A stretch of DNA of 64,000 nt from Bimastos eiseni (lineage: Eukaryota > Annelida > Clitellata > Crassiclitellata > Lumbricidae): positions 21,354,900 to 21,418,899 of the forward strand of contig OY365806.1 in NCBI GenBank assembly GCA_959347315.1. Direction: 5' to 3'. Below, in pieces: positions 1 through 10,499 of the stretch (positions are counted from its first letter, which is position 1; each line of letters starts with the position of its first letter). The notes under the pieces are model-generated. The model had not been told where the DNA came from. It saw only the letters and a list, made by a program, of their open reading frames with translations, and made no database searches. Position numbers and translations under genes: made by a program.

Positions 1-1
1 T

Positions 2-220
2 CGATTTCATGGGACTGCCTTCAACGATCGCCGATCCGGTCTCTGATGACGTCGTTCTTGCTTTTGCGACACCAGACGTCACGTAAGACCGACTTCTAGG
101 AGCTCCAGCAATTGACCTCTTCTCATTTCTCGATGCTGCGTAGGCTCGCACCGGAATATTGGCAGCAAGAGTTACCACTATGATCAGAGTAATTTTTGAG
201 ACATTCAGAAAATCAGCCAT
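2..220 (-). CDS. Partial CDS, putative secreted or membrane precursor (runs off left edge)
   Basis: The reading frame opens with ATG at 220 and stays open for 73 codons to the window edge. The first ~28 residues (MADFLNVSKI then TLIIVVTLAANIPVRAYA) look like a signal peptide: a short polar start, a hydrophobic core and a small-residue cleavage region. The rest is basic and Ser/Thr/Ala-rich, with a dibasic KR about 35 residues in. I do not recognise a family. It could be a short secreted peptide precursor or the first exon of a larger gene. A chance open frame is possible because only 219 bases are visible. Confidence 0.35.
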   Translation of the reverse strand, partial: MADFLNVSKITLIIVVTLAANIPVRAYAASRNEKRSIAGAPRSRSYVTSGVAKARTTSSETGSAIVEGSPMKS

Positions 221-647
221 TTCATTTAGATCTTCTCTCCTCTACTTAGGACCTACGAGAGAAACCGTTATAATGACTCCATTAAGTAGACCCAAATGCT
301 CTGCATCGATGGCAATATATGGATTCACCTGCTAAAGATGCTGGTCTGAGCAATAAGTTATGACTGCGCCGTCAGAAGAAAGTAGGGTCCTACTAGAGAC
401 GGGGATAAAGAGGGCAGCCGCAGCCATAGGCACACACAAACGCGCGCGTGCGAAGGCCAAGGCAAGCTGGCATGAGTCAGGACGACGGGCGTCTTGTTGT
501 TGGAATCATTGTTTATTTCGTGTCTGTGTCAGTAGTTCACAGCGCCGACTCTCAGCGTAATTCAACCTTCTTCTCATATAAATATATATATAATATATAT
601 ATGTCCAATCCCAAAAATGGTCGGTTATGGTTAGGGTAGTACACTCG
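221..647. other. Non-coding stretch, no supported gene
   Basis: I see only short overlapping open frames, a run of alternating TATA near 580-602 and no recognisable family. Nothing here is supportable as a gene. Confidence 0.4.
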
Positions 648-1226
648 CTATAACGCGGACGACGAACGCGTAAGGGGCAATTCATAAATGACGTCACGAA
701 ATTTAGGACTAATTTTCACCCCTACTCTAGACGCACGTCCTGACAACAGTGACGTCACAATGCTCTGCACCCTTCGCCCCGAAAAACCAGATGTCCAGAA
801 TATAATACGCAAATTTGCAATCATTATGCATTCCACAAGATGAAAAACTCTGGCAGGGTAGAATCGTTGCATTAATAAAAGTTTAATTATAACAACTTGA
901 AACAATTCAAACTTTTCAGTCTCCCACGGCGAAGAAAAATTCTCCGTCATGGATTTAACAAGAGGAGGTTCCATCTCATCATCCTGTTCAATGGATATTC
1001 CATTCAGATGCAGCCTTTCTGCGTCTTTCCAATCCATACTCTCTCCATCTTCCACGTTTGCGATTGCCGCCATTAGTTCACGTTGCCGACTCATTGTGGC
1101 ATGATACGTTTTGGCGGTATAATTGATTCCTGCTTCTGTGCTACATAATGGCCTCACTTCCACAATAAAAGAATTGACACTGAGTGTAAAAGTAAACAAT
1201 CCAAAAGTTAAGAATGCAATAATCAT
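648..1226 (-). CDS. Hypothetical secreted protein or first exon
   Basis: The first true ATG in this frame is at 1226. It is followed by a strong signal-peptide-like stretch (MIIAFLTFGLFTFTLSVNS), then about 80 polar, acidic residues including EDGESMDWKDAERL. The first ~110 residues look protein-like. The remainder after FELFQ is of different composition and may be intron read-through, so the real coding part may end near 900. No family is recognised. Like the partial gene at the left edge, it lies on the minus strand and starts with a signal peptide, but the two show no clear similarity. Confidence 0.35.
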   Translation of the reverse strand: MIIAFLTFGLFTFTLSVNSFIVEVRPLCSTEAGINYTAKTYHATMSRQRELMAAIANVEDGESMDWKDAERLHLNGISIEQDDEMEPPLVKSMTENFSSPWETEKFELFQVVIIKLLLMQRFYPARVFHLVECIMIANLRIIFWTSGFSGRRVQSIVTSLLSGRASRVGVKISPKFRDVIYELPLTRSSSAL

Positions 1227-2649
1227 GATTAGTGCTGTCAAATTGTGGTAAAAGTCACTGTCAATTAGGCGGAACTTGTAAATTGAATGACATTTTTAAT
1301 AAAGTTACGCATTTTGATGCTTGATGTGATGATGTTTCTTTTAATAATGGGATTGATTAGTTTGCATTAATAACTTCCGCTATCAGTGGCCGTAAATTGT
1401 CGGCTACGCGCTTGCATGGGTTTCCGTGGCTAACTCTGTGTGACAATAGATCACTAATAAGTGCATAGAGCATATTGAGATCTTTGTTGAACCACTTTCG
1501 GTATACATAGTCCGACAATGGTGACCTTTCCAGTTGTCTGGGTTAGTTTTCTTGTCTCCCTTAATTAACTTTAGCACCATAAATGCTAGAATGTGGAGCG
1601 TTACTGTGAACCAATTAAGAATCATTCGCTTGCATGCATATCCGTCCAATCGTTTATTCTGAGCACTTACTTAGCTCCCCTTGAAAAAACCTGCACAGTA
1701 GTACCTTCTAGTTTTGACACAAACCGCGTGCTCTGCTAAATGAGAAATCGTGTAACCGAATCGGTGCCAAGCATCTGTCGCTCTATGACCCCGACTGACC
1801 CAGGAACAGATAACCTTATCAATTATTCGCTCGTTCAGCTTTCGTTGGCTGGTCAGTGCGTGCAGTGTCGAGTTCACAGATTGTTTAGAATTAATTAACC
1901 TCATACGCCGTTGCCAAAACTGCCACCGTTAATTAATACCTGTGCTCTATATATATATAACACCAACGAGTGTTACAGGAGATCACAGTCAATAGTTCTG
2001 CATAAATAAATGTATATATGTATTGTATATACAATGCACATGCATGCATACAATTTATATATATGCAAACGTGGTCAATGTATGCATGCATACATATAAA
2101 CAAGCAGATGTGCACATATAACCTATACTGCTGCATAATTGTATGTATATGCATGCATGTAATTGTATAATATATTGCTAGTTCGTTCGTTTAGAGAGTC
2201 AGAAGAGTCAGAAGAATTTCATAACTATCGATGAAATATATTGAACTGGAACGAAGCTCACACTTCCAACACAAACACCGAAAAAGCGATCAAGAAACGT
2301 AACATGACCAGATTCAGGAACGACATCGGCTTAAATACATGTATAAACTATAATCGCCATTCGCAGTTAAGGAAAACTAAAAGTGAGACCAGAAAATATG
2401 TACACCAAAAATGGGAAACTTGGGTACACTAAAACAGCGTCCTTAAAAAATCCGTTCTGATAATTTATGCCGAAGTGACTCTCTATTTGTAACACTAGGG
2501 TCAAGGTTTCTAAACAAGTTCTAAACGGGGTGTGTCCTAAATAGATGTTCAATAGGTGCACGTGTGATGCTCTGGGTTGCTATATGTTACTCTTAGCAAT
2601 ATGTACTATATATATATATGCGATATCTTTGTATTATGTACGCGTTTTA
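1227..2649. other. Intergenic, AT-rich, with short ATGC/TATA-rich patches
   Basis: There is no gene that I can support. Around 1950-2170 the DNA is dominated by TATA/TGCATG alternations that grade towards the tetranucleotide array that follows. Confidence 0.4.
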
Positions 2650-2821
2650 CTATGTATGTATGTATGTATGTATGTATGTATGTATGTATGTATGTATGTA
2701 TGTATGCATGCATGTATGTATGTATGTATGTATGCATGTATTCATGTATGTATGTATGTTGTATGTATGTATGTATGCATGCATGTATGTATGTATGTAT
2801 GCATGTATGTATGTATGTATG

Positions 2822-2855
<34 letters not shown>

Positions 2856-3108
2856 TGTATGTATGTATGTATGCATGTATGTATGTATGTATGTATGTAT
2901 GTATGCATGTATGTATGTATGTATGTAGGTATGTATTTATGTATGTATGTATGTATGTATGTATTTATGTATGTATGTATGTATGCATGTATGTATGTAT
3001 GTATGTATGCATGTATGTATGCATGTATGTATGTATTTATGTATGTATGTATGCATGTATGTATGTATGTATGTATGTATGTATGTATGTATGTATGTAT
3101 GTCTGCAT
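2650..3108. repeat. (TATG)n tetranucleotide microsatellite, about 460 bp
   Basis: The stretch is nearly continuous TATG/ATGT with scattered TATGCATG, TATTTATG and TATATATG variants. A 4-base unit gives open frames on both strands that read as Cys-Met-Tyr-Val or His-Thr-Tyr-Ile repeats. These are not genes. Confidence 0.97.
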
Positions 3109-3112
3109 GTAA

Positions 3113-4410
3113 GGCTTATATATGTATGCGTGTAGGCCCCTATGCATGCATTTATGTATGTATATATATATGTGTAAATATGTATATGAGTAAGTATGTG
3201 AATGCAGCCTGTGTGTAGGCACTTCAAGGGTCCTATGTATGTTATCATGCATGTAAGTAATTCAATTCATTTCACTTTATATTTCCCCCAAATAAATGTA
3301 CACATCGCATGCACATTGCATCTATATGCAACTGTAAATGAACAGGTAATAACATGAACGACAGGATGATCAAGAGATTGGAAACAAAAGGTAGGCCTAT
3401 ACCCAGAAAAGAACACGGCCCACTAAGAAAGGTCCTATTGAACTAAGTAAAGACGATAGATCATCACTACATTACTACGATACTATATTATAAAGTATTT
3501 ATAATTGACAACAGACGGTGAACGGAAGAAAACAAACGTCTAGAACTACTATAGCAATAATTTGTAAATTTTAATCAAATGTGGATAAAACTTCAGTTTA
3601 ATGATTATGAAGCGCATATTCATAATTTATTAGTTCAAATGTGTGTGTCTTAAAAATGCACCTTAATTCTGATTATGTCGTAAATATTGCATTAGACCTA
3701 CTTTGTCGTCCTCACTGGACGCCTTGTTGTGAATAAATTACGTCACTTTAATGACGTCAATATAGGGTCAATATTTGTAACTGGTGCAGCGCTTAATGAT
3801 TGAAAATACCTAAATTTACTATAATTGTGAGGAGAAAAATACTTGTAGTCTTAATAATAATGGCATCATTAATATTTGCTAGTTGTTTCTCTATAGTCAT
3901 TATAGAGGTTCGTGCATTATCCGTTCACAGTGTACATAAGTTATCATACAATAAAAAGCACCTTTGCATAAAACAATCAAGTCAAAACTTCTCCGTTGCA
4001 CTCAGCCCCTGGCTACAGTTTAAAGGTTATGGGGCATCTCCCGGAGCACAATGGTTGTGGGCCTATTCTAGTTCACCAAAGGTTCTCAGCGACATAAGCA
4101 CGTGTCAAGAATTTAAGCGGGGTTAAGCACTGAGCAATAGGCAGGCAATAAGTAGTCTATTTACTCCATATTAAAGGATTCTGGTAGGTTATTGAGAACC
4201 AGTGAGCATCGGTAAGTGCGGGGATGCGTCCTTGGTCTTCTTATAACTCCTAGTGTTAAATGTATGAGAGGGCGGGTGAAATAAGATGAACCTGCAGAAG
4301 GGAGGAAACTGAATGCGTATACTTAGGCATGACTTCACAGATTTCAGTGAGTTAAATTGCAGTTATATAGGCTATATGCTTGCATGCAAAATGTAGGCCT
4401 ATGTATGAAC
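3113..4410. other. Intergenic, no supported gene
   Basis: An open frame near 3800-4126 has a hydrophobic start but begins at TTG and has no recognisable features. The rest is AT-rich with no structure I can name. Confidence 0.4.
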
Positions 4411-4530
4411 CTTGTGTGTGTTAAGTTCGAATCTACACTAAGCCAATGTGTAGCGATCTTGGACAAGTCGCTGACTCGCTGGCCTAAAACATTATTATCC
4501 GTGACGATGGCAACGGGAGCTCCTCCTACA
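4411..4530 (+). mobile_element. SINE fragment (tRNA-derived family, decayed head)
   Basis: This copy is homologous to the better-preserved one at 5131. Both share a B-box-like GTTCGAATC/GTTCGAACC, then GTAGCGA(T/C)C(T/C)TGGACAAG, then a GTGA(C/T)GATGGCAACG block at matching spacing. The A-box part is not recognisable here, so this is a 5'-decayed copy. Confidence 0.65.
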
Positions 4531-5130
4531 TCTCAGTCTCTGGTATATTATTATCTAACCAAACGCACCAGCAAAGTCAGAGTAGGCCCCCTACATGACA
4601 AGCGTTATATGAATAAGCAATGTAAGTAAAAAAAATTGAACGACTGGTGTTACTGAATTATTGGGGAAACATTGGGGAAAAGGAACTAAGGTAAATCGCA
4701 GAAGTGAGAGGAAATCTTAGTTATCTAGATATTTGGTGACCTTGATTACTATTTTAATAGCCATATGCACGTGGTACTCATGACTTCAAGTTCAACATAG
4801 GCCCACACCAATGCCGATCATTCGGTGTAATACTACGTAAACCTTGTAATGTTATATCTGGTGTTATTCCAGAGTGTACATACATCTGGCAGTTCTCGAA
4901 TTCCGAAATATCTTTGCTCGCTGGAGGGCGTTGGCTTCAGCACCGCAGCTTTGCAATTCTTAATACGTTTGACAACCATAGGACATTCGACCTCGGCCGA
5001 AATATAAACACTGGAACATCTTCCCAGGCAGACTTTACATGCATTCAATAAACAAAGGCGAATTTGCTAACCAATTGCTTTGCAGTTGTTCTGACCTATA
5101 TTTGGAGTTTTATGGATCTACGGCGAATAT

Positions 5131-5300
5131 GGGACGCGGTGGTGGCGTAGTGGTTTGTTCTGTGCCTTGCAACCAAAATGTCTTAGGTTCGAACCCACCT
5201 CGAGTCACTGCGTAGCGACCCTGGACAAGTTTCTCACCCATAAAATAATGTCTGTGATGATGGCAACGTGAAACCACCACACTCACCTCATCCCCGGGGG
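5131..5300 (+). mobile_element. tRNA-derived SINE
   Basis: The head looks like a tRNA gene with an internal RNA polymerase III promoter. TGGCGTAGTGG at 5143-5153 matches an A box, and GGTTCGAACCC at 5186-5196 matches a B box, about 33 bases apart. A non-tRNA body with GCGTAGCGACCCTGGACAAG follows and is shared with the copy at 4411. The 12-bp tandem array begins directly at its 3' end, so the array may have expanded from the SINE tail. An intact tRNA gene is unlikely because the acceptor and anticodon arms do not pair convincingly. Confidence 0.75.
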
Positions 5301-5303
5301 CTT

Positions 5304-5565
5304 TGGACCAATGGACCTTCCAATGGACCTTCCAATGGACCTTCCAATGGACCTTCCAATGGACCTTCCAATGGACCTTCCAATGGACCTTCCAATGGAC
5401 CTTCCAATGGACCTTCCAATGGACCTTCCAATGGACCTTCCAATGGACCTTCCAATGGACCTTCCAATGGACCTTCCAATGGACCTTCCAATGGACCTTC
5501 CAATGGACCTTCCAATGGACCTTCCAATGGACCTTCCAATGGACCTTCCAATGGACCTTCCTTTG
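5304..5565. repeat. 12-bp tandem repeat, about 21 copies
   Basis: The unit is AATGGACCTTCC, repeated almost without variation. Because 12 is a multiple of 3, all six frames stay open and give artificial peptides (SNGP, MDLP, KVHW, EGPL repeats). The near-perfect identity of units indicates recent expansion. Confidence 0.97.
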
Positions 5566-5837
5566 GAAGCACTCATCATCATCTATGTATAGGCCTAGGG
5601 TGAATATAAATGGAAGATACATGTAGATATGGTTTCATATTATTGTCTTAGCCTACATTGTAAGATAAACTAAATATTAAGCTCTTAATAGACTATAGCC
5701 TATTATAGACTATTATAGACTATATTTATAGCGAGGTAAATATTTGTTACATTCAGATTATGATATAGGGCTAAGTTAGATCGGAATGTAAATCAGTAAC
5801 GCTAATAAATACTTCTGCGTCAATTTATTACGGACTA

Positions 5838-6000
5838 GCTGGGGCACCCGATGCCAGGGTAAAGACAGGTTTTTGGCCCTGGCGAGTAGGAAGACGGCGG
5901 CCGCCCCCTCTACTGGTTGTCCGAGGTTTTCCCGAGCGAACGGCGAATGTTTCGAGTGAATAGCTGTAAAAGTGCGCAAATGCATAAACGGAGAGACAGA
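5838..6000. repeat. Dispersed repeat, copy 1
   Basis: This segment is similar to 6190-6320 on the same strand. Both contain a GGCCCTGG block, then CCCGAGC(G/C)AACGGCGA, TTTCGAG and AATAGCTGTAAAA, then an AAATGCAT block in the same order. It is probably a degenerate mobile element of unknown class. Confidence 0.6.
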
Positions 6001-6189
6001 CACATACACAGAATCTAGATCTACACGTAAATAAATAATGTTTATAGTGCATACCTACGTGACCGACTGTGCAAAAGTCGAACGATACTGTATACCTAGT
6101 ACGTGTACGATGTGTCGCAAGTGACACGATCCTGGCGAATAAGAAGGAAACTTTGCCTAAATGGGTGTATGAGAGGTGCGCCGTAGATG

Positions 6190-6320
6190 TTAGGCCCTGG
6201 AAATTAGGAATAGGGCGGTTGCGGGTTCAGGAATCCCTCTGCTGCGTGTCCCAGGTGTTCCCCGAGCCAACGGCGAGGGTTTCGAGCCAATAGCTGTAAA
6301 ACTGTAAAAATGCATCGCGA
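6190..6320. repeat. Dispersed repeat, copy 2
   Basis: This is the second copy of the repeat at 5838-6000, with substitutions and small indels throughout. Finding two copies within 350 bp suggests tandem duplication or nested insertion. Confidence 0.6.
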
Positions 6321-6669
6321 GTGATACACAGAAAATCGTCTTTATTTATAAGATGATGTGCTGTTTTGTATTCAGTTATATAGGTGCACGTCGTGCAGAA
6401 CGTCAAAGTTCTTGACTGCATACAATTCCACCTTGTGAGAACTCCTCAACAAGCACGCTCCAAGCGTTACGCCTGAAACTCATGCAATAAACAGCGATTT
6501 AATTCTTTTCTTCAAGCTATGAAATAATTGCTCCATCGCCTGCAACGAGCGCATGCAGATGCTCAGGCCACCTTGATTATATTCTTAACAGTCTTAAATA
6601 AACCTTGACAAATGAATGATGACACTGTCAACTCCTGTCAACCAAAAAAACGTTACTTATCATCTCTTT

Positions 6670-7800
6670 TTCACGAAAAGTCATTCAACTCGTGAAATTT
6701 CTGGGAAAATGTGCACAATCTTTGAAGATCTCACTCGCATCCATTGCCGACTCTGTTACATCTTTCTGTACTTCCAAAGTTGACTCCACCGTCTTTTATC
6801 ACCGACTCTTTTATTAATATCTACTCAAATGGATTGTTTCGTCGTGGTCACAGGCAGCCACAGAGACACAATTTTGCCACCTACTAAATCTTTTAGCCTG
6901 AATAAACCTGATACTGAAGCAGGAATCACTTCTCTGATTCAAGCCTATCCAAATAAAAACTGACCTTGACCCAATCTCAACCTCCTTAAGGACTGTGCAG
7001 CCATTTCTTACTTGGTGACTGCGCAGCCACTCTAGTTCCGACTATAACCAAGATAATCAATTCTGAGTCAGTCTTTCTAATTAAAATTTTTTGAATGTCT
7101 TCTTCACCTCAAGCAATCTCCTAAACCCAATTAATCTGCCTATACAAAACATCGCCCTAATTAAGTAGTTCTTGTCTCGCTATACATCAAATATGCCATG
7201 GCGACAGGCCGTCAACAAGAGTCCTTCTTGGCCTCTTAGATATACATGTATCCGCTGCCTTCGATGTAATATTATTGACAATGCTATCCTTGTCAAACGC
7301 ACTTTCACTGTATTTAGAATCTTTAGTGCTGCCGTATCGTAGATTAAGTCATACCTTTCCGCTAGCTCTTCACGACCAAGGACACTTGTCACACATCTAA
7401 TCTGAAATGTTCCTCAAGACTCTCGTAGGTCTATCGGTCCTCCGCTGTTAATTCTGGACGCCTCCCCATTCAGCAAACTCATTTCCTCATCCTCTGACGA
7501 TATACAGCTGCGCGTATATTTCTCTCCGCGCTCATTTCCCGATGCACTAAGGCACGCGTAGCTTACACAACACCTAGATATCTGTCTGGTTGATCGCCGA
7601 CCTGCTATGTTAAACCCTTCAAAAACAGAATTTCTCGTAATTGGAATGCTCGAGCAATTTCGCAAACCAACGTGTCTTTCCGACCTTTCCCTACATGTCT
7701 CCCATTCCTTATTGGTGATTAAGCTGGTTTCTCTGTCATGGCTTTTGTGGGGGCTGAAAAATTATAGACACGTTAAAACGACAGATGTTGGGTGCCAATA
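6670..7800 (+). mobile_element. LINE reverse-transcriptase remnant
   Basis: Fragments of a non-LTR retrotransposon reverse transcriptase can be read in shifting plus-strand frames. Around 6960-7080 the fragments DLDPIST, LKDC and ITKIIN match the segment before the first RT motifs in L2/CR1-type elements. Near 7607 the frame reads MLNPSKTEFLVIG, a well-known motif of these LINEs after the catalytic region. Stops and frameshifts are frequent, so the copy is dead. The clade is inferred from the motifs. Confidence 0.7.
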
Positions 7801-8423
7801 ATTTTTAGACCTTATTGACACCTTTGCTTAAACATATTGGTGTTTGTAAAGTACTGGTGCTTCATGGTTGCCCCTGTATAGTATTGGGCTGTATTACTTT
7901 ACCGTTGATACGTGTTTTCAAACGGTGACGCTAATTGCATAAATTCATCACTGTATAATACTTGTGGCAGCTGCACGGATCTATGTTAGACCTGTTCAAA
8001 GTTATTTTAAATGTTTACCTATTAGTACGCTGATTGCGGTCAACGTGTTGGACCCTTTCATATTTGTCCAAAGTTATTCCATCTATAGATAAGCTTATAG
8101 CAGCGACATACATGTGGTTAATACTATGGTGCTGCGTTGTACTTCTATGAGGGGAATGTAACAACGCAAGCCTTATCAGTTATCATAATAGTATTTGGCT
8201 GTGCTAAAACTTATGCATAACACAGATGTCTGTTTCTTCTAGTACTATGAGGTAACTTCCATTCGAAGCGCGAAGCTTAAATTTCTTGCAACAGGCCTAC
8301 ATAAAGGGCTACATATATATGTACCGTTAAATAATTATAATATAGGTGGCCTACACGTATTTGCATGATTTTATTCAGTTTCGTTTTGCATACTATATGT
8401 TTAGACCCAAATCGTGATCAGTT
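7801..8423. other. Intergenic, no supported gene
   Basis: AT-rich unique-looking sequence with no open frame of interest. Confidence 0.4.
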
Positions 8424-8732
8424 GGATTAATGGGTGACCGTTCATTTCGTCGCAGATCGCTTCGTCGCATTCATTTCGTCACAGATCATTTCGTCGCATA
8501 TCATTTCGTCGAAATTCATTTCGTTGCATATCGGTTAGGGTCAGGTTAAGCATAGTTATGGTCGGTTACGGTCAGGCTATGCGTGGTGAGGGTCGGTTAG
8601 GGTCAGGTTATGCGTGGTGAGGGTCGGTTAGGGTCAGGTTATGCGTGGTGAGGGTCGTTTAGGGTCAGGGTTAGGGTTTGCTAAAATGCGACGAAATGAT
8701 CTGCGACGAAATGAACGGGAACCGGATTAATG
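8424..8732. mobile_element. MITE with 9-bp target duplication (element 8433-8723)
   Basis: The 291-bp element is flanked by perfect direct repeats GGATTAATG at 8424-8432 and 8724-8732. Its ends are inverted repeats about 26 bp long with two mismatches, sharing the core CGTTCATTTCGTCGCAGATC. Both ends are built of degenerate CATTTCGTCGCA sub-repeats. The middle (about 8532-8665) holds about four copies of a 31-bp unit containing GGTTAGGGTCAGG. No coding capacity. A 9-bp duplication is typical of Mutator-like elements, but no transposase is present, so the superfamily is uncertain. Confidence 0.8.
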
Positions 8733-10030
8733 TAGTTTATGCTGATGTTTGTAGAATATTACGTGCCATGTATTACTTATGTGCGAGTTTGGCCGTTCAG
8801 TCCAAAGTACTTGAAGTAATTGTCTGCTTTCATGATATATGGTGGAGTACTTTCGATAGAAAACTTTTGCGAGTCCATACAGATAAAACACATGATTCTA
8901 ATCTCCGTCCAGCATTTTCAGTGCAGCTCTGCTGGCAAAGCAACTGTCATCAATCGGTTGGACAGTGAAAGGCTACGGAATTTTGGAATCGTTATGCACT
9001 TTCAAAACTGCGCTGTGACAGCAACGGTTGCCTGTTGCGTCTTTCTAGTTGTACTTGTTGCCGTTTGTCAATTAACCTTTCTGGTTAATGTGTTGAAATG
9101 TGAATTTGTCTGCCTGTCTCCATGTCTGCCTGTATCAGAAATATATCCGTCTGCTATCCATCTTTCTGTCTGCTTGCATGTGTGCATTCGTGTCCGTACA
9201 TTTGGGAAAGACGGCATTCTGTTCTTCCCTTGTAATCCTTAACATCACGCCTTGTGCTTTACTTGAAGTAATCCTATTTTAAAGCGGCTCTATAAAACAC
9301 AACCTCGCCTCATTACAATATATCGTCTCCCTATTTTAGTGTTTCATTGTTGTTTCTTCTGCTAATTTACTAGCTTTACTTACTAACCAATATGCTTACT
9401 CTACCTGCCTACTTAACCTCTTTGCACATCTTATTTAACTGTTGTTCATGATCGACCGTCCATTGTCCGCAACAAATAATTTTCAAAATTGTATTTATTA
9501 CACTCTGTCTGAAAATAATGCGCGAACGCGTGGCATAATACTTGAAACTGGAACAACAAAAGCTCTATGAAGGAAGGATTAGGGAAGCGAGCAGGCTCCT
9601 ATTTCCATTTTCGGAATACAAGACTTAATGATTTTTATTATAATGAGACTGCTGACACCTTCAATTGTATAAAGAAGTAACAACTATCCGATAATAAAGC
9701 ATCTAATTATCTTCACAACATCTTGTAACAGCCTCCTAAAACTGGGTAGCCGAGGTAAATTTAAATTAAATCAAAATCTATATAATTATTATGCCAATGC
9801 ATGCATCCGTCTGTTTCTGTTTCCATCAGTTAATCCATCCATCCATCCGTAGGCCTATGCCTCCTGAATTTCTTGCTTTTTCTGTTCCTCCACGACTACC
9901 ACTGTCTGTCATCCAACATCATCTGCCTCAGACTCCTCTATGACAACGTGATGACTATTAAGTTTCCGTATTCGTCCGTGGCTGTTGTGAAGGTTACGCG
10001 TGGGTGACTGGAGTTGGTCATGGCAGGCGA
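8733..10030. other. Intergenic, no supported gene
   Basis: Two short overlapping open frames (8678-9282) have no recognisable features. Low-complexity CTGTCTG runs near 9110-9180 and CATC runs near 9835 are present. Confidence 0.4.
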
Positions 10031-10031
10031 G

Positions 10032-10042
10032 GCAGCGGACTC

Positions 10043-10077
<35 letters not shown>

Positions 10078-10490
10078 AGGAATAGAAGGAGGAGGAGGTG
10101 GAGGAGGAGTAATGGATGAGAAGGAAGAGGAGGTGGAGAAGAAGGAGGAGGCAATGGAGGCAATGGAGGAGGAGGAGGAGGAGGAGGAGTAGAAGGAGGA
10201 GGAAGGGAAGGAGGAGGAAGAAGAAGAGGGGAAGGAAGGGGAGGAGGAGGAGGATAAGAAGGAGGAAGAGGAGGAGGAGGAGGAGGAAGAGGAGGAGAAG
10301 GAGGAGGAAGAGGAGGAGGAAGAAGAAGAGGAGGAGAAGGAAGAGGAGGAGGAGGAGGAGGAGAAGGAGGAAGAGAAGGAGGAAGAGGTGAAGGAGGAGG
10401 AAGAGGAGGAAGAAGAGGATAAAGAGGAGGAGAAGGAGGAGGAAGGGAGGAGGAGAAAGAGTATGCGAAGGAGGAAAGGAGGCTGAGGAG
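10032..10490. repeat. Polypurine (GGA/GAA)n tract, about 460 bp
   Basis: The plus strand is almost entirely G and A in GAGGAG, GAAGAG and GGAAGG combinations. Open frames here translate to poly-Glu/Arg or poly-Pro/Leu and are artefacts. The strand asymmetry could support triplex-type DNA structure. Confidence 0.95.
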
Positions 10491-10499
10491 GAAAGATGA

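Noticed and set aside
2545..3252. Cys-Met-Tyr-Val and His-Thr-Tyr-Ile open frames
   Set aside because: They are produced by the TATG microsatellite.
3860..4126. Small secreted protein (MASLIFASCFSIVIIEVRAL...)
   Set aside because: The larger frame starts at TTG. The internal ATG gives a short protein of no recognisable type, so chance cannot be excluded.
5131..5210. A functional tRNA gene
   Set aside because: A and B boxes are present but cloverleaf pairing is poor, and the body continues as a SINE shared with the copy at 4411.
5304..5565. CRISPR-like direct repeats
   Set aside because: There are no unique spacers and the host is a eukaryote. This is a simple tandem array.
5110..5626. Long open frames on both strands across the 12-bp array
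   Set aside because: A 12-base unit keeps all frames open. The translations are pure repeat peptides with no flanking coding signal.
8532..8672. Possible interstitial telomere from GGTTAGGGTCAGGGTTAGGG
   Set aside because: The motif is part of a 31-bp repeat inside the MITE, not a TTAGGG array.
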